Source of the DNA: CAZGSN01 sp964371655
GTDB lineage: Bacteria; Desulfobacterota; Binatia; HRBIN30
Reading direction: 5' to 3'
Assembly (NCBI GenBank): GCA_964371655.1
Contig: CAYJOD010000065.1
Coordinates: 1 to 36,718, forward strand
DNA: 36,718 nt
The translations under genes and the position numbers were made by a program. The notes under the pieces are model-generated. The model saw only the letters and a program-made list of their open reading frames with translations, did no database searches and was not told where the DNA came from. Of the stretch, positions 1 to 8,593 are shown piece after piece; the stretch's first letter is position 1, and the number at the start of each line of letters is the position of its first letter.

Positions 1-51
<51 letters not shown>

Positions 52-111
52 CACCGGTCGTCGCACGTCACCTGTGGTCTGTTTTCGATCTTCGGGCTAT
101 AGCGGGGCGCC

Positions 112-603
112 ATGGCACAGCCGAAGGCAGGATCGTGCGCGCGGACAACGAGCACCCCGGTACGGGTCTTCGTCGCCGGGACTTTCGATGGCCTGCACGC
201 CGGGCATCTGTCTCTGCTGCGCTTTGCGCGACGGCGCGGCGCGGCGATGGCGAAGCGACTGGGACGGGATGGGGTTTTCGTATCGGTCGTGGTGGCACGC
301 GACGCCAGCGTCGAGCGCATCAAAGGGCGGGCACCGCATCATACGCAGGATGAGCGCCGCGCTCTGATCGGCATGTTGCGGTTGGTGGATGAAGCGTTCG
401 TCGGCTATCGTGACAACTTCCTGAAATCGGTACGACGAGCGCGCCCCGATCTGATTGCGCTCGGCTACGATCAGAGCTCGTCGTGGGAAACCACGCTACG
501 TCTGGCAGGTATCGATGTCCCCGTCGTGCGCGCCCCCGAATACCGCGGCCATAGACTCAAGAGCTCGCGTATCCGGCCCGACCTGGAAAAGATGCACACC
601 TAA
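112..603 (+). CDS. FAD synthase-like cytidylyltransferase-family protein (archaeal RibL type)
   Basis: A 163-residue single-domain nucleotidyltransferase. Residues 18-33 contain GTFDGLHAGH, the HxGH-type nucleotide-binding signature of the cytidylyltransferase fold. The pattern continues with VVARDASVERIKGR, a central DLIALGYDQ and a C-terminal LKSSRIR. This order matches, from memory, archaeal FAD synthetase RibL (FMN + ATP to FAD), including the GYDQ segment and the final K/R-S-S/T-R segment that replaces the ISSTxxR motif of relatives. The usual bacterial RibF has an added riboflavin kinase domain, which is absent here. Glycerol-3-phosphate or other small cytidylyltransferase activity cannot be excluded. 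The ATG is preceded by a G-rich GGGGCG stretch. It converges on the next gene, with a hairpin island between them. Confidence 0.75.
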   Translation: MAQPKAGSCARTTSTPVRVFVAGTFDGLHAGHLSLLRFARRRGAAMAKRLGRDGVFVSVVVARDASVERIKGRAPHHTQDERRALIGMLRLVDEAFVGYRDNFLKSVRRARPDLIALGYDQSSSWETTLRLAGIDVPVVRAPEYRGHRLKSSRIRPDLEKMHT

Positions 604-615
604 CCCTGACGGGAC

Positions 616-782
616 AAAATAGATTTCACCGCCGAGAGCGCGGAGGACGCAGAGAAGACAAAGCCGAGAGGTGGAGCGTCCCCCAAGACATCATCCGAAT
701 TGAACTTTACAGGGGTCTCCTCAGATACGCCTCGCGCCAGCCTCTGCGCGCTCCGCGTTCTCTGGGGTAAGTCTTTATTTCG
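616..782. repeat. Imperfect inverted repeat between convergent genes (island K)
   Basis: The arm at 634-655 (beginning GAGAGCGCGGAG) pairs with 741-762 (CTCCGCGTTCTC within it), 18 of 22 positions matching. Weaker pairing of A/T-rich flanks extends outwards (AAAATAGATTT against GTCTTTATTTCG). The arm is made of quasi-repeats of a GAGCGCGGAG/GACGCAGAGA word. The spacer continues to 857 with a run of CTTGTCC/TTGCTGTCC words that has no second arm here. Because the flanking genes converge it could act as a two-way terminator, but there is no clear T tract. Confidence 0.7.
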
Positions 783-857
783 ACCGCAGTGCCGGCAGCT
801 TCTTCTCTGTCTGGCTCTTGTCCTTGCTGTCCTTGCGGTCCCTGGGGTCCCTTGCCT

Positions 858-2972
858 CTATCTGCCGCCGCTGTGGGTGTGCAAGATGAGCCCGCCGTCG
901 CCAACGAGCCAACCCGTCTGCGGACCAGTGAAGACGACGCCGTTGAACAGTGTCGAGGTGCCGGTGTCCTGGAACTCCCAGACGTCACCGCCATCGGTGC
1001 TGGCGATGATGACGCCGGAGTCGCCGACCGCCCACACATTCTGAGTGTCGGCCGCGGAGACGGCGAACAGCGGCGCCAGGGCAATCGGCGGTGCGAATTG
1101 CGGCGACCAGTTGGTGCCACCGTTGGTGGTGTGGAGGATCACCTGTGTCGGGTCGGTAGGATCTTGAAAACCGCCAACCGCCCAGCAGTTGAGGGCATCG
1201 GCGCAGGCGACTCCGAACAGCGCCTCGCCACTGCCGCTGTTCTGCAGGGTCCAGGTCGTGCCGCCGTTGGTCGTCCGCAAAATCACACCGGCGTCGCCCA
1301 CTGCCACACCGGTCAGTGCATCGACGAAGCTCACCGCGTTCAACGAACACGGGAAACCGTTGCAGTCCGGCGAATTGCTGTCCTGGCTTGACCAGAGAAG
1401 CCCGCCGTTTGAGGTGTGCAGGATCACACCGTCGAGGCCGACGGCCCAGCCGTTCGCCGCGTCGGTGAACTTGATGCCGAACAGAGGCGCATGCAATCCC
1501 GCACAATCGTTGTGCGCGTTGCGCACCGCAGCCACCAGCTCGTCGACCGTCACCGAGCCGTCGAGGTCGCCGTCGAAGACACCGCACCCATCAAGAACTT
1601 CCTGATTGAGAGCGATCTTGATGCCATTGGTTAGGTCGGTAATGGAAACCCTGCCGTCGCCGCTACAGTCGCCGATGCAGAACTCGGTGGGATTGCTTTG
1701 TGCCTCCCAGGAGGTACCGCCGGTGCTCGTATGCATGATCGTGCCGTTGGAGCCGGCCGCCCAGGCGTGATCGCCGATCTCAGGATCGCTATCGACCTGA
1801 ACCGAACACACCGCATACAAGCCTTCAAAAGTTGGGGTGTCTCTCGAAATCCATGTTGCCCCGCCATCGGTGGTCCTGCCGACGACTCCAAAATCCCCGA
1901 CGGCGTAGCCATTGGTCGAGCCCGGAGTGAAGCTGACCGCGAACAGGATATTCGTCGGTCCCGGGTTCTGCAGCGTCCAGTTGTTGCCGTCGAGCGTACG
2001 CAGCAAGGTACCGCTCGAGCCGACGATATAACCGGTCTGCCCGGTGAAGGTGACCGCGAAGAGGGCGTTGTCGTTGCCGGTGTCCTGACGCACCCAGGTG
2101 TCGCCGCCATCGAAGGTGGTCAGGATGACCCCCGCGCCGGTACCGGCTTGATCCAGATCGACATCGCCGACGATCCAGCCATTGAGGTCGTCGATGAAGT
2201 GGACCCCAAACAGCGGCGTGGTACTGACGGGGACATCTACGAACCCGCTGGGCTGCGTCAATTCCCAGGTCGCGCCGCTGTCGGCGGTGCGCAGGACGAC
2301 CCCTTCGTCGCCGACCGCAAACCCGCGCAACGAATCAATGAAGAAGACGCCGTACAGCGCGCGTGTGGTGCGGCTGTCTTGTGGCGTCCACGTCTGGCCG
2401 CCATTCGTGGTCCGTAGCACCACGCCCTGGTCGCCGACGATCCAGCCGTTGTCGGAATCAATGAAGTGCATCGCACTGAGCGCGACGTTGCGCGGGCTGA
2501 TTTGCGCCGCCCACGTGTCGCCGCCATTGATCGTGTGCAAAATGGTCCCGCCGCTACCCACGATCCAACCGACGCTGGCGTCGAGAAACGACACCGCGTT
2601 CAACGCCGACTGCGTACCGCTGACCTGGTCGACCCAGATGTTGCCCCCGTCCATCGTGCGCAGGATCGCTCCGAAATCGCCGACCGCCCAACCAAGGTGG
2701 GAATCGACGAACTTCACACCGAACAGATCAACCTGCGAGCCGATGATCGTCAGATTCCACGTCGCGCCGCCGTCATTGGTATTGAGAATATCGCCAAAGG
2801 CGCCGACCGCCCACCCGTTCTGCGCGTCGGCGAAGCTGACTGCGAACAGATCGTCGCCCACGGGCGCCGGGTTCTGGAACTCCCACTGTGCCGACGCCGT
2901 TCCGCGAGCAACAACTGCCAACAATCCGACCACGATCAGCGACCTGACGACAACCCTGATTCTCCGGCGCAT
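858..2972 (-). CDS. Secreted 14-repeat Ycf48/BNR-type propeller protein with EF-hand insert
   Basis: A 704-residue exported protein. I chose the ATG at 2972 because a GAGGGAG Shine-Dalgarno sequence lies 8 bases upstream and a signal peptide follows at once: basic MRRRIR, a hydrophobic stretch, and likely cleavage after ASA near residue 28. The mature part holds 14 repeats of about 47 residues. Each contains a core like NGWAVGxxGxILRTxDGGxTW, as in Ycf48/Hcf136 photosystem II assembly factors and BNR/sialidase-type propellers. Fourteen would suit two seven-bladed propellers (inference). Between repeats 9 and 10 (about residues 430-495) sits a dockerin-like pair of calcium loops, with D435 starting GDCSGDGRVSITDL and then GDLDGSVTVDEL, bracketed by cysteines. 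Ligand unknown; a photosystem role is unlikely outside phototrophs. Probably a cell-surface or periplasmic binding protein. Confidence 0.85.
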   Translation of the reverse strand: MRRRIRVVVRSLIVVGLLAVVARGTASAQWEFQNPAPVGDDLFAVSFADAQNGWAVGAFGDILNTNDGGATWNLTIIGSQVDLFGVKFVDSHLGWAVGDFGAILRTMDGGNIWVDQVSGTQSALNAVSFLDASVGWIVGSGGTILHTINGGDTWAAQISPRNVALSAMHFIDSDNGWIVGDQGVVLRTTNGGQTWTPQDSRTTRALYGVFFIDSLRGFAVGDEGVVLRTADSGATWELTQPSGFVDVPVSTTPLFGVHFIDDLNGWIVGDVDLDQAGTGAGVILTTFDGGDTWVRQDTGNDNALFAVTFTGQTGYIVGSSGTLLRTLDGNNWTLQNPGPTNILFAVSFTPGSTNGYAVGDFGVVGRTTDGGATWISRDTPTFEGLYAVCSVQVDSDPEIGDHAWAAGSNGTIMHTSTGGTSWEAQSNPTEFCIGDCSGDGRVSITDLTNGIKIALNQEVLDGCGVFDGDLDGSVTVDELVAAVRNAHNDCAGLHAPLFGIKFTDAANGWAVGLDGVILHTSNGGLLWSSQDSNSPDCNGFPCSLNAVSFVDALTGVAVGDAGVILRTTNGGTTWTLQNSGSGEALFGVACADALNCWAVGGFQDPTDPTQVILHTTNGGTNWSPQFAPPIALAPLFAVSAADTQNVWAVGDSGVIIASTDGGDVWEFQDTGTSTLFNGVVFTGPQTGWLVGDGGLILHTHSGGR

Positions 2973-3130
2973 CGGACACACTCCCTCGATGGTTCTCACA
3001 CAAACACACGACGCTGAAGCTACGATCCAAGTCTCACGTGGATCCGGTCCTTTCGACTCCGACGCAGTGTCTGCGACGCTACCCAATTTGTCGTATCCCG
3101 ACAAGCGAGGGAATTGGCCTTTGGGTGTAG

Positions 3131-3285
3131 CTGCGCTGGCCAGAGGTGGTCTCGAAACCCAGCGAGGGGCTGGTGGCTTGAGGCTCGGGGCTTGGGTCTT
3201 CCCAGCTCTTCCCGAGCCCCCAGCCCCTAGTCACGAGCCCCAGAAATAGTTTCGAGACAACCTCGCCAGAGCGTGGCGGTCCGAT
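3131..3285. repeat. Modular palindromic element A (GTCTCGAAAC...GAGACAACCTC ends)
   Basis: Terminal inverted repeats GAGGTGGTCTCGAAA (3143-3157) and TTTCGAGACAACCTC (3250-3264) match at 14 of 15 positions, with weaker pairing further out. The core (about 3164-3243) is a hairpin of GGGGCT/GGCTCGGGG words on the left and GAGCCCC/CAGCCCC words on the right. The segment 3258-3277 recurs exactly, inverted, at 8302-8321. The element fills the spacer between the divergent BNR-type and arsR-type genes and probably overlaps their promoter regions. Confidence 0.8.
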
Positions 3286-3378
3286 GTTCGCCTGGCTGAC
3301 GGCTCGTCAGCCAGAAGCGCAACTTCGGGCTTGCCCTTGACGCGGCCGCTCGCGTGTCTTATTTCGACGGCCATCGAA

Positions 3379-3723
3379 ATGAAAATCAACCCGAGCCACC
3401 ACGAGCTGGCGCTGGCGCTGCGAGCGTTGGCGCATCCGAATCGCCTGGCCATCTTCGACCGGATCCACGAGGACGGGCTGTGCTGCCAGAGCGACGCGAA
3501 GGGCAACACGGTCTGCGCCATCGCCGAGGATTTCGATCTGGCGCTCTCCACCGTTTCGCACCACCTGAAGGAGCTGCGCGACGCCAACCTGATCACCTGC
3601 GAACGCCGCGGGCAGCAAATCATCTGCGGCATCAACTACGAGACCCTCGGTCGGGTCCTCTCCCTTCTCTCCGGCAAGCGCGCCGCACCGCGACCGCGCG
3701 CGAAGCGACGGCCGCGCTCGTGA
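3379..3723 (+). CDS. ArsR/SmtB-family winged-helix regulator
   Basis: A 114-residue helix-turn-helix repressor-type protein that would bind operator DNA as a dimer. The ArsR fold is clear: the ALRALAHPNRLAIFDRI helix near residues 13-29, the recognition region FDLALSTVSHHLKELRDANLI at about 52-72, then a wing with RGQQIICGIN. I prefer the ATG at 3379 because the residues added by an upstream start have no family match. Cysteines 35, 36, 46, 74 and 83 cluster around the DNA-reading helices and could sense metal, metalloid or thiol state, but the classical ELCVCDL motif is missing, so the inducer is unknown. It ends 8 bases before gshB, so the two are almost surely co-transcribed and the regulator may control glutathione synthesis. 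The promoter region overlaps repeat element A. Confidence 0.85.
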   Translation: MKINPSHHELALALRALAHPNRLAIFDRIHEDGLCCQSDAKGNTVCAIAEDFDLALSTVSHHLKELRDANLITCERRGQQIICGINYETLGRVLSLLSGKRAAPRPRAKRRPRS

Positions 3724-3731
3724 GGCAACCT

Positions 3732-4685
3732 ATGCACGTCCTGTTCATCCTTGACCCGCTTTCCACCTTGAATCTCGCCACCGAGACTTCACTACTCCTG
3801 ATCGAGGAGCTGCAACGTCGCGGCCATGTCGCCTCGGTGGCGACGCTGCCGGACTTGTATCTTGCCGAGAGCGGCGCCGGGGTACGCTCGGCGCGTATCC
3901 ATCTGGATATGACGCGCCGCCCTTTCTACGAGCTCGCCGCTGCGCAAGATGGCTCGTTCGCGCGCTTCGACCTGGTCCTCATGCGCAAGGATCCGCCGGT
4001 GGATGCGAACTATCTCACCGCCACCTTTGCCCTGGAGCGCGCGGCGCAAGAGGTAGCCGTCCTCAACGACCCTGTGGCTCTGCGCTCGCTCAATGAAAAG
4101 CTGCTGCCCCTGTGCTTCCCGCAGTTCTCGCCGCCGACGCTGGTGAGCAACGACGCCGGTCGCATCCTCGATTTCGCCGCCACGCATCGCCGTGTGGTGC
4201 TGAAGCCGCTGGAGGAATGCAGTGGGCGTGGCATCGTGATCGTTGACGCCGAGCGTGCGGCGGATGTCGTGCCGCAGTACGTGTCGGCTCTCAACGGCCG
4301 TTTCCTGATCGTGCAGGAGTTCATCGAAGGCGTGCTCGCCGGCGACAAACGCATCCTGCTGCTCGATGGGGAACTGCTCGGTGTGGTGAATCGCCTGCCC
4401 GCGGATCGGGATCATCTCGCCAACATCCACCAGGGCGCCCGCGTCGAGGCCGCCGAGCTGACCGGCCGTGATCGCGAGATCGTTGCCGCAGTCCAACCCA
4501 TGCTTGCCAAGCATCGCATCTGGCTCGCCGGCATCGACGTCATTGACGGTTGTCTGACCGAGGTCAACATCACCAGCCCGTCGGCGGTGCGCCAGATCAA
4601 CGCGGTCGGCGGTTTGCAGCTGGAGCGCCAGATCGTCGATTCCTTGGAGCGGCAGGTGCAGGCTTTCGCGAGATGCCACGCGTGA
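3732..4685 (+). CDS. gshB: Glutathione synthetase
   Basis: A 317-residue ATP-grasp ligase, close to the usual length of about 315. It would join gamma-glutamylcysteine and glycine using ATP in the cytoplasm, the last step of glutathione synthesis. Visible signatures are the N-terminal MHVLFILDPLSTLN (cf. E. coli GshB MIKLGIVMDPI), RKDPPVD, VVLKPLEECSGRGI for the ATP-grasp lysine, the GDKRILLLDGE central strand, and GIDVIDGCLTEVNITSPS near the C-terminus carrying the metal-binding glutamate and asparagine. The ATG at 3732 follows GAGG with 6 bases spacing. The frame stays open further upstream, but that stretch overlaps the arsR-type gene and has no family similarity. No gshA is in the window. 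Confidence 0.93.
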   Translation: MHVLFILDPLSTLNLATETSLLLIEELQRRGHVASVATLPDLYLAESGAGVRSARIHLDMTRRPFYELAAAQDGSFARFDLVLMRKDPPVDANYLTATFALERAAQEVAVLNDPVALRSLNEKLLPLCFPQFSPPTLVSNDAGRILDFAATHRRVVLKPLEECSGRGIVIVDAERAADVVPQYVSALNGRFLIVQEFIEGVLAGDKRILLLDGELLGVVNRLPADRDHLANIHQGARVEAAELTGRDREIVAAVQPMLAKHRIWLAGIDVIDGCLTEVNITSPSAVRQINAVGGLQLERQIVDSLERQVQAFARCHA

Positions 4686-4794
4686 GGGCGGCGGCAAAGG
4701 CGGAGTGCCGCGGCGCCGTATCCGATCCGCAGCCTCCGACCCAGCGGCCGCTCCCGCTCTTGACTCATCCATGACCGGCGGCGAAGGTTTCCTC

Positions 4795-7700
4795 ATGCGC
4801 TGCGCCAACTGTGGCACCGAGTTGCTCCCCGGTAAGCAGTTTTGTCACGCCTGCGGCGCGCGCGCGTCGGTGACTTGTTCGAGCTGTGGCGCGTCCGTGG
4901 ATGCGGGCTTCAAGTTCTGCCCCGACTGCGGCGCTGCGATGGGGAGCGCTCCGATGGCCGGGCGCGCGTCGGCACCAGCCTCTCCCGTGGTGCCGGAAGA
5001 GCTGGCCGCCAAGATTCGCGAGACCGGCAGCGCGATCGCCGGCGAGCGCAAGCAAGTGACCGTGCTCTTTTGCGATCTCGCCGGTTCTACGGCGATGGCC
5101 GAGCGCCTCGATCCGGAAGAGTACCACGACCTGCTCGAACGCTACCTGGAGCTCGCCTTCCGTGAGATCTATCGCTTCGAAGGCATCGTCAACCAAATCG
5201 CCGGCGACGGCTTCATGGCCTTATTCGGCGCACCGATCGCTCACGAAGATGCACCGCAGCGCGCCGTGCGCGCGGCCTTGCAGATCCAGCGCGCCTTGGC
5301 CCAGTTCAACGAGCAGCTCCTCGCCGAGCGCGGCCTCGAGCTGCGCGCGCGCATCGGCATCAACACCGGACCGGTGGTGGTCGGCAACGTCGGCAACGAC
5401 TTGAAGATGGACTACACCGCGATCGGCGACACCACCAACCTGGCGGCGCGATTGGAGTCGCTCGCCGATCCCGGCTCGGTGCTGATGAGTGAGTCCACCT
5501 CGCGGCTGGTGCGCGGCTTGTTCCGCGTGCGCCCGCTCGGACCCCTGGCCATCAAGGGCAAGAGTGCCCCCGTCGCCGTCTTCGAAGTGCTGGCGGCAAA
5601 CGACGCTTCCAACCCCATGGCGCTGGCGGCCGAGCGCGGCCTGACCCCGTACGTCGGCCGCGACTCCGAGCTCGCCCAGCTCGAAGCCTGCTTTCAACGC
5701 GTCACCGAGGCTTTCCCGCAAGTCGTTGCGATCGTCGGGCCGGCCGGAAGCGGGAAGTCGCGTCTGGTCTACGAGCTCAAGGCTCGACTCGGCAATCAGC
5801 CGGTGCGCTTCTTCGAGGCGCGGTGCTCGGCGTGGAACCAGATGGTTCCCTACGCGCCCTTCGTTTCGATGCTGAAGCAGTACTTCGGGATCGCCAGTGA
5901 AGAGACTGCCGAGGTCGCGCGCGGGCGTATCCGCGAGCGCCTGCAAGAGCTTGGCGCGGAGCTGGTTCAAGAGGAAGACCTGCTCTGCAATCTCCTCGGA
6001 CTTGCCGGCGCCGGCTTCGACGACACTGCTCCCGAGGAATTGAAACGCCAGACGTTCACTGCGGCGCACCGTCTCATCTCGGCCGAGAACGAGCGCCAGC
6101 CGACGGTCATCATCCTCGAAGACCTGCAGTGGATGGACGAACCCTCGCGCGAGATGCTGGATGCGGCGCTGCTCGTCATGGCGCGGCGACCCGGCATGGC
6201 GCTGATCACCCATCGTCCCGAGTTCCAGAAGGTCTGGCAAACACCCGCGGCCTACACTCAGATCCACCTGCGGCCGCTCTCCGACGACGAGATCTGCGTC
6301 ATCGCGTGCGTCGTGGCCGGCGGACCGCTGGCGCCCGACCTGATGCGCCTGATTCAGAGCAAGTCGGAAGGCAGTCCGTTCCTCGTCGAAGAGATCACAC
6401 GCTCGCTCTTGGAAGACGGAACGCTGTCGATGAACGGCGAGCATACGGCGCGCTCGTCGGACGACATCCGCATCCCGGGCACCGTGCAAGAGGTCGTGGC
6501 CGCGCGCCTGGATCGTCTCGGCAGCGGCGCCAAGCGTGTCGTGCAGGTCGCCGCCGTGCTCGGGCGCCAGTTCAGTCGCGATCAGCTCATGCCGCTGCTC
6601 GAATCGGAGGACATCGACGTCGGCGTCGAGCTCGACGAGCTCGAACGCCGCGGCGTCGTGCATCGCAAGAATCTGTTCTCGTCGGACGAGTACCGCTTCG
6701 GCGAGAGCATCACCCAAGAGGTGGCGTACGAAGGCTTGCTGCTCAAGCAACGGCGCCAGCTGCACGAGCACATCGCGCAGCTCCTCGAAGCCAGCCCGGG
6801 TGAGCCGACGGTGGAGCGCGCCGCGTCGCTCGCACACCACTACTCGCGCAGCGACAATCGCGAGAAGACGGTACAGGCGCTGCTCGCGGCGGCGCACAAC
6901 GCGGAGCGCGTGCCGTCGTTCCCGACCGCGGCGAAGCTGTACGTGCAGGCGTGGGACACGCTTGCGGCCGACTTCGATCGGCCCGGAGCGCCGCCGGCGC
7001 TCCAGCGGCTCGGTCTCGACGCGGTGATAGGAATCGGCCGCATGACGGTGATCTATACGACGCCGGAACCACCTGGACTCGACGACATTCTCAGTCGCGC
7101 GCGGCGCGTCGCCGCGAGCCTGGCTGACTATACTCGTCTCGCCAACCTGTTGACGTTCAGCGGCATGACGCTGATGGGCCGCGACCGCGAGCAGTTTGCG
7201 GCGGGCGTAGCGCTCATCGAGGAGGGGCTTGCCACGGCGCAGCAAACCGGATCGCCGGCGGTGACCGTCGGCATCTCGCGTGGCCTGGCCTGGAGCTACT
7301 TGCTCGACGGCCGCTTCGACCTTGCCCTGCGCACGATCCGTTGGGTGGCGGCGCAACTGGAGCAGATGGGAGCGGGGGAACCGCATTCCGACATCTACCT
7401 CGGTACTCTGTATCTACAGGACCGCATCCTCTTCTATCGCGGCGAGCTCGATGAGGCGCTGGCGGGGGCGACCGCGACCTATGAGAAGGCGGTGCAGGTC
7501 AACAACCGCACCGTGCAGAGCGGCTCGGCGGGAACGCGCGCGCAGATTCATCTTGCGCGCGGCGAATACGCCGAGGCCATCGAATGGGCGAAGCGCAGCG
7601 CGCACGTGGCCAAGGCGATCGGCAACGTCTCGGCGTGTCGCACCGCGATTGCCGTCAAGGTGCTGGCCATGCTGGCACGCGGCGAGAGCATTCCCGGCGT

Positions 7701-8172
7701 GCACGACGCCGTCGCCTCGGATCACGATCTGACCAAGGACTCGGACTTCGGCATCTCGATTCATCTGGTGATCAGCGCGCTTGCCGCGGCCGGCGAGCTC
7801 GATCTCGCCGAGCGTACGGCGCGCACGGCGTTTGCGCGTGCTGCCGGCCAACTGCGCGAGATGCTCGCCACCTTGGCGCTCGCCGACGCCCTGTCGCACC
7901 GCGACTCCGCGCGTTGGCCGGAGGCCGAACGTTGGTACGACCGGGCGATCGGTCTGGCCGAGACCATCGGAGCCAAATCGACCCTGGCCGCGGCTCGCAT
8001 CGGCGCCGGCGCTCTGGCACAACGCCGCGGCGAGCACGCCAGCGCCGAACGTCAGCTGCAGCAAGGGCATCGCCTGAGCCGCGAGATGGGAATGAACCAT
8101 TACGCCGCGCAAGCCGAGACCCTGCTGGCGGGTGCAGCGGCCACACCGACGTACGTTCAACCAACGGCCTGA
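4795..8172 (+). CDS. Zinc-ribbon / class III adenylate-guanylate cyclase / AAA ATPase / TPR signalling protein
   Basis: A 1125-residue cytoplasmic multidomain protein. Two zinc ribbons open it (C3/C6/C17/C20 and C28/C31/C42/C45). A class III nucleotide cyclase domain follows at about 85-270, with metal aspartates D94 (LFCDLAGST) and D138 (AGDGFMALFG) both present, and the NTGPVVVGNVG and YTAIGDTTNLAARLE motifs. Next comes a STAND/AAA-type ATPase: Walker A GPAGSGKS at 315-322 with K321, Walker B ILEDLQWMD around D443. The last 400 or so residues are helical TPR-like repeats rich in A and L. I chose the ATG at 4795 because GAAGG lies 7 bases upstream and the first zinc ribbon starts at residue 3. 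ATG 4771 and GTG 4705 are alternatives. Such proteins are widespread and their signals mostly unknown. It follows gshB by 109 bases. Confidence 0.9.
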   Translation: MRCANCGTELLPGKQFCHACGARASVTCSSCGASVDAGFKFCPDCGAAMGSAPMAGRASAPASPVVPEELAAKIRETGSAIAGERKQVTVLFCDLAGSTAMAERLDPEEYHDLLERYLELAFREIYRFEGIVNQIAGDGFMALFGAPIAHEDAPQRAVRAALQIQRALAQFNEQLLAERGLELRARIGINTGPVVVGNVGNDLKMDYTAIGDTTNLAARLESLADPGSVLMSESTSRLVRGLFRVRPLGPLAIKGKSAPVAVFEVLAANDASNPMALAAERGLTPYVGRDSELAQLEACFQRVTEAFPQVVAIVGPAGSGKSRLVYELKARLGNQPVRFFEARCSAWNQMVPYAPFVSMLKQYFGIASEETAEVARGRIRERLQELGAELVQEEDLLCNLLGLAGAGFDDTAPEELKRQTFTAAHRLISAENERQPTVIILEDLQWMDEPSREMLDAALLVMARRPGMALITHRPEFQKVWQTPAAYTQIHLRPLSDDEICVIACVVAGGPLAPDLMRLIQSKSEGSPFLVEEITRSLLEDGTLSMNGEHTARSSDDIRIPGTVQEVVAARLDRLGSGAKRVVQVAAVLGRQFSRDQLMPLLESEDIDVGVELDELERRGVVHRKNLFSSDEYRFGESITQEVAYEGLLLKQRRQLHEHIAQLLEASPGEPTVERAASLAHHYSRSDNREKTVQALLAAAHNAERVPSFPTAAKLYVQAWDTLAADFDRPGAPPALQRLGLDAVIGIGRMTVIYTTPEPPGLDDILSRARRVAASLADYTRLANLLTFSGMTLMGRDREQFAAGVALIEEGLATAQQTGSPAVTVGISRGLAWSYLLDGRFDLALRTIRWVAAQLEQMGAGEPHSDIYLGTLYLQDRILFYRGELDEALAGATATYEKAVQVNNRTVQSGSAGTRAQIHLARGEYAEAIEWAKRSAHVAKAIGNVSACRTAIAVKVLAMLARGESIPGVHDAVASDHDLTKDSDFGISIHLVISALAAAGELDLAERTARTAFARAAGQLREMLATLALADALSHRDSARWPEAERWYDRAIGLAETIGAKSTLAAARIGAGALAQRRGEHASAERQLQQGHRLSREMGMNHYAAQAETLLAGAAATPTYVQPTA

Positions 8173-8411
8173 GCTGGGAAGCTCGGCTTCGGACGAAGTC
8201 AACAGTCAACAGTCGACAGTCGACTGTGCGGATGTCGCCGCGGCCGCCAAGGCCCGGGCAGTCGGTGTTCGCGTGGAGATCTGTGTTTCGGGTTCGCCGG
8301 ATGCCACGCTCTGGCGAGGTTGCTTTAAAAATGGGGGCTGGAGACTCGGGGCTGGGGGCTCGGGAACCGAGTTTTCATCCTCTCGGGCGAAGCAGCAGCT
8401 TCATGATGACA

Positions 8412-8522
8412 GTCTCGAAACTCCTTGGTGGTACAGGCTGGAAGCCTATACCACCAATGCTTTCTGCCCCCGAGATTGGGTATAGGCCTCTGGCCTGTAC
8501 CACCTTGCCGAGGTTTTGAGAC
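8412..8522. repeat. Modular palindromic element B2
   Basis: A 111-base unit starting GTCTCGAAAC (8412-8421) and ending GTTTTGAGAC (8513-8522), directly followed by AACCT. Ends and length match element A (3148-3259) and element I (34386-34495). The core is different: a hairpin of 8426-8457 against 8477-8507 using GGTGGTACAGGC and GGGTATAGGC words. The CCTTGGTGGTA-AGGC word recurs in the island between addB and addA. Confidence 0.75.
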
Positions 8523-8558
8523 AACCTTTGGCGAGCGCGGCTACGATCAGCGACAGTT

Positions 8559-8593
8559 GAGAGTCGACTGTCAACTGTTGACTGTCGACTCTC
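8559..8593. repeat. 35-bp near-perfect palindrome
   Basis: The sequence reads GAGAGTCGAC, T, GTCAAC, T, GTTGAC, T, GTCGACTCTC. Sixteen of the 17 possible base pairs form around the central T at 8576; only the T/T pair 8569/8583 fails. It lies 55 bases upstream of the glycosyltransferase start. It could be a cruciform, an RNA hairpin or a dimeric-protein site, and it is also the right outer arm of island B. Confidence 0.85.

Noticed and set aside
3354..3731. Upstream extension of the gshB frame
   Set aside because: It overlaps the arsR-type gene completely and has no family similarity. GAGG before ATG 3732 and the GshB N-terminus fix the start.
5221..7386. A long minus-strand open frame opposite the cyclase gene
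   Set aside because: It is a by-product of GC-rich codon bias in the real plus-strand gene. The translation is rich in R, H and E without any motif, whereas the plus strand gives clear domains.
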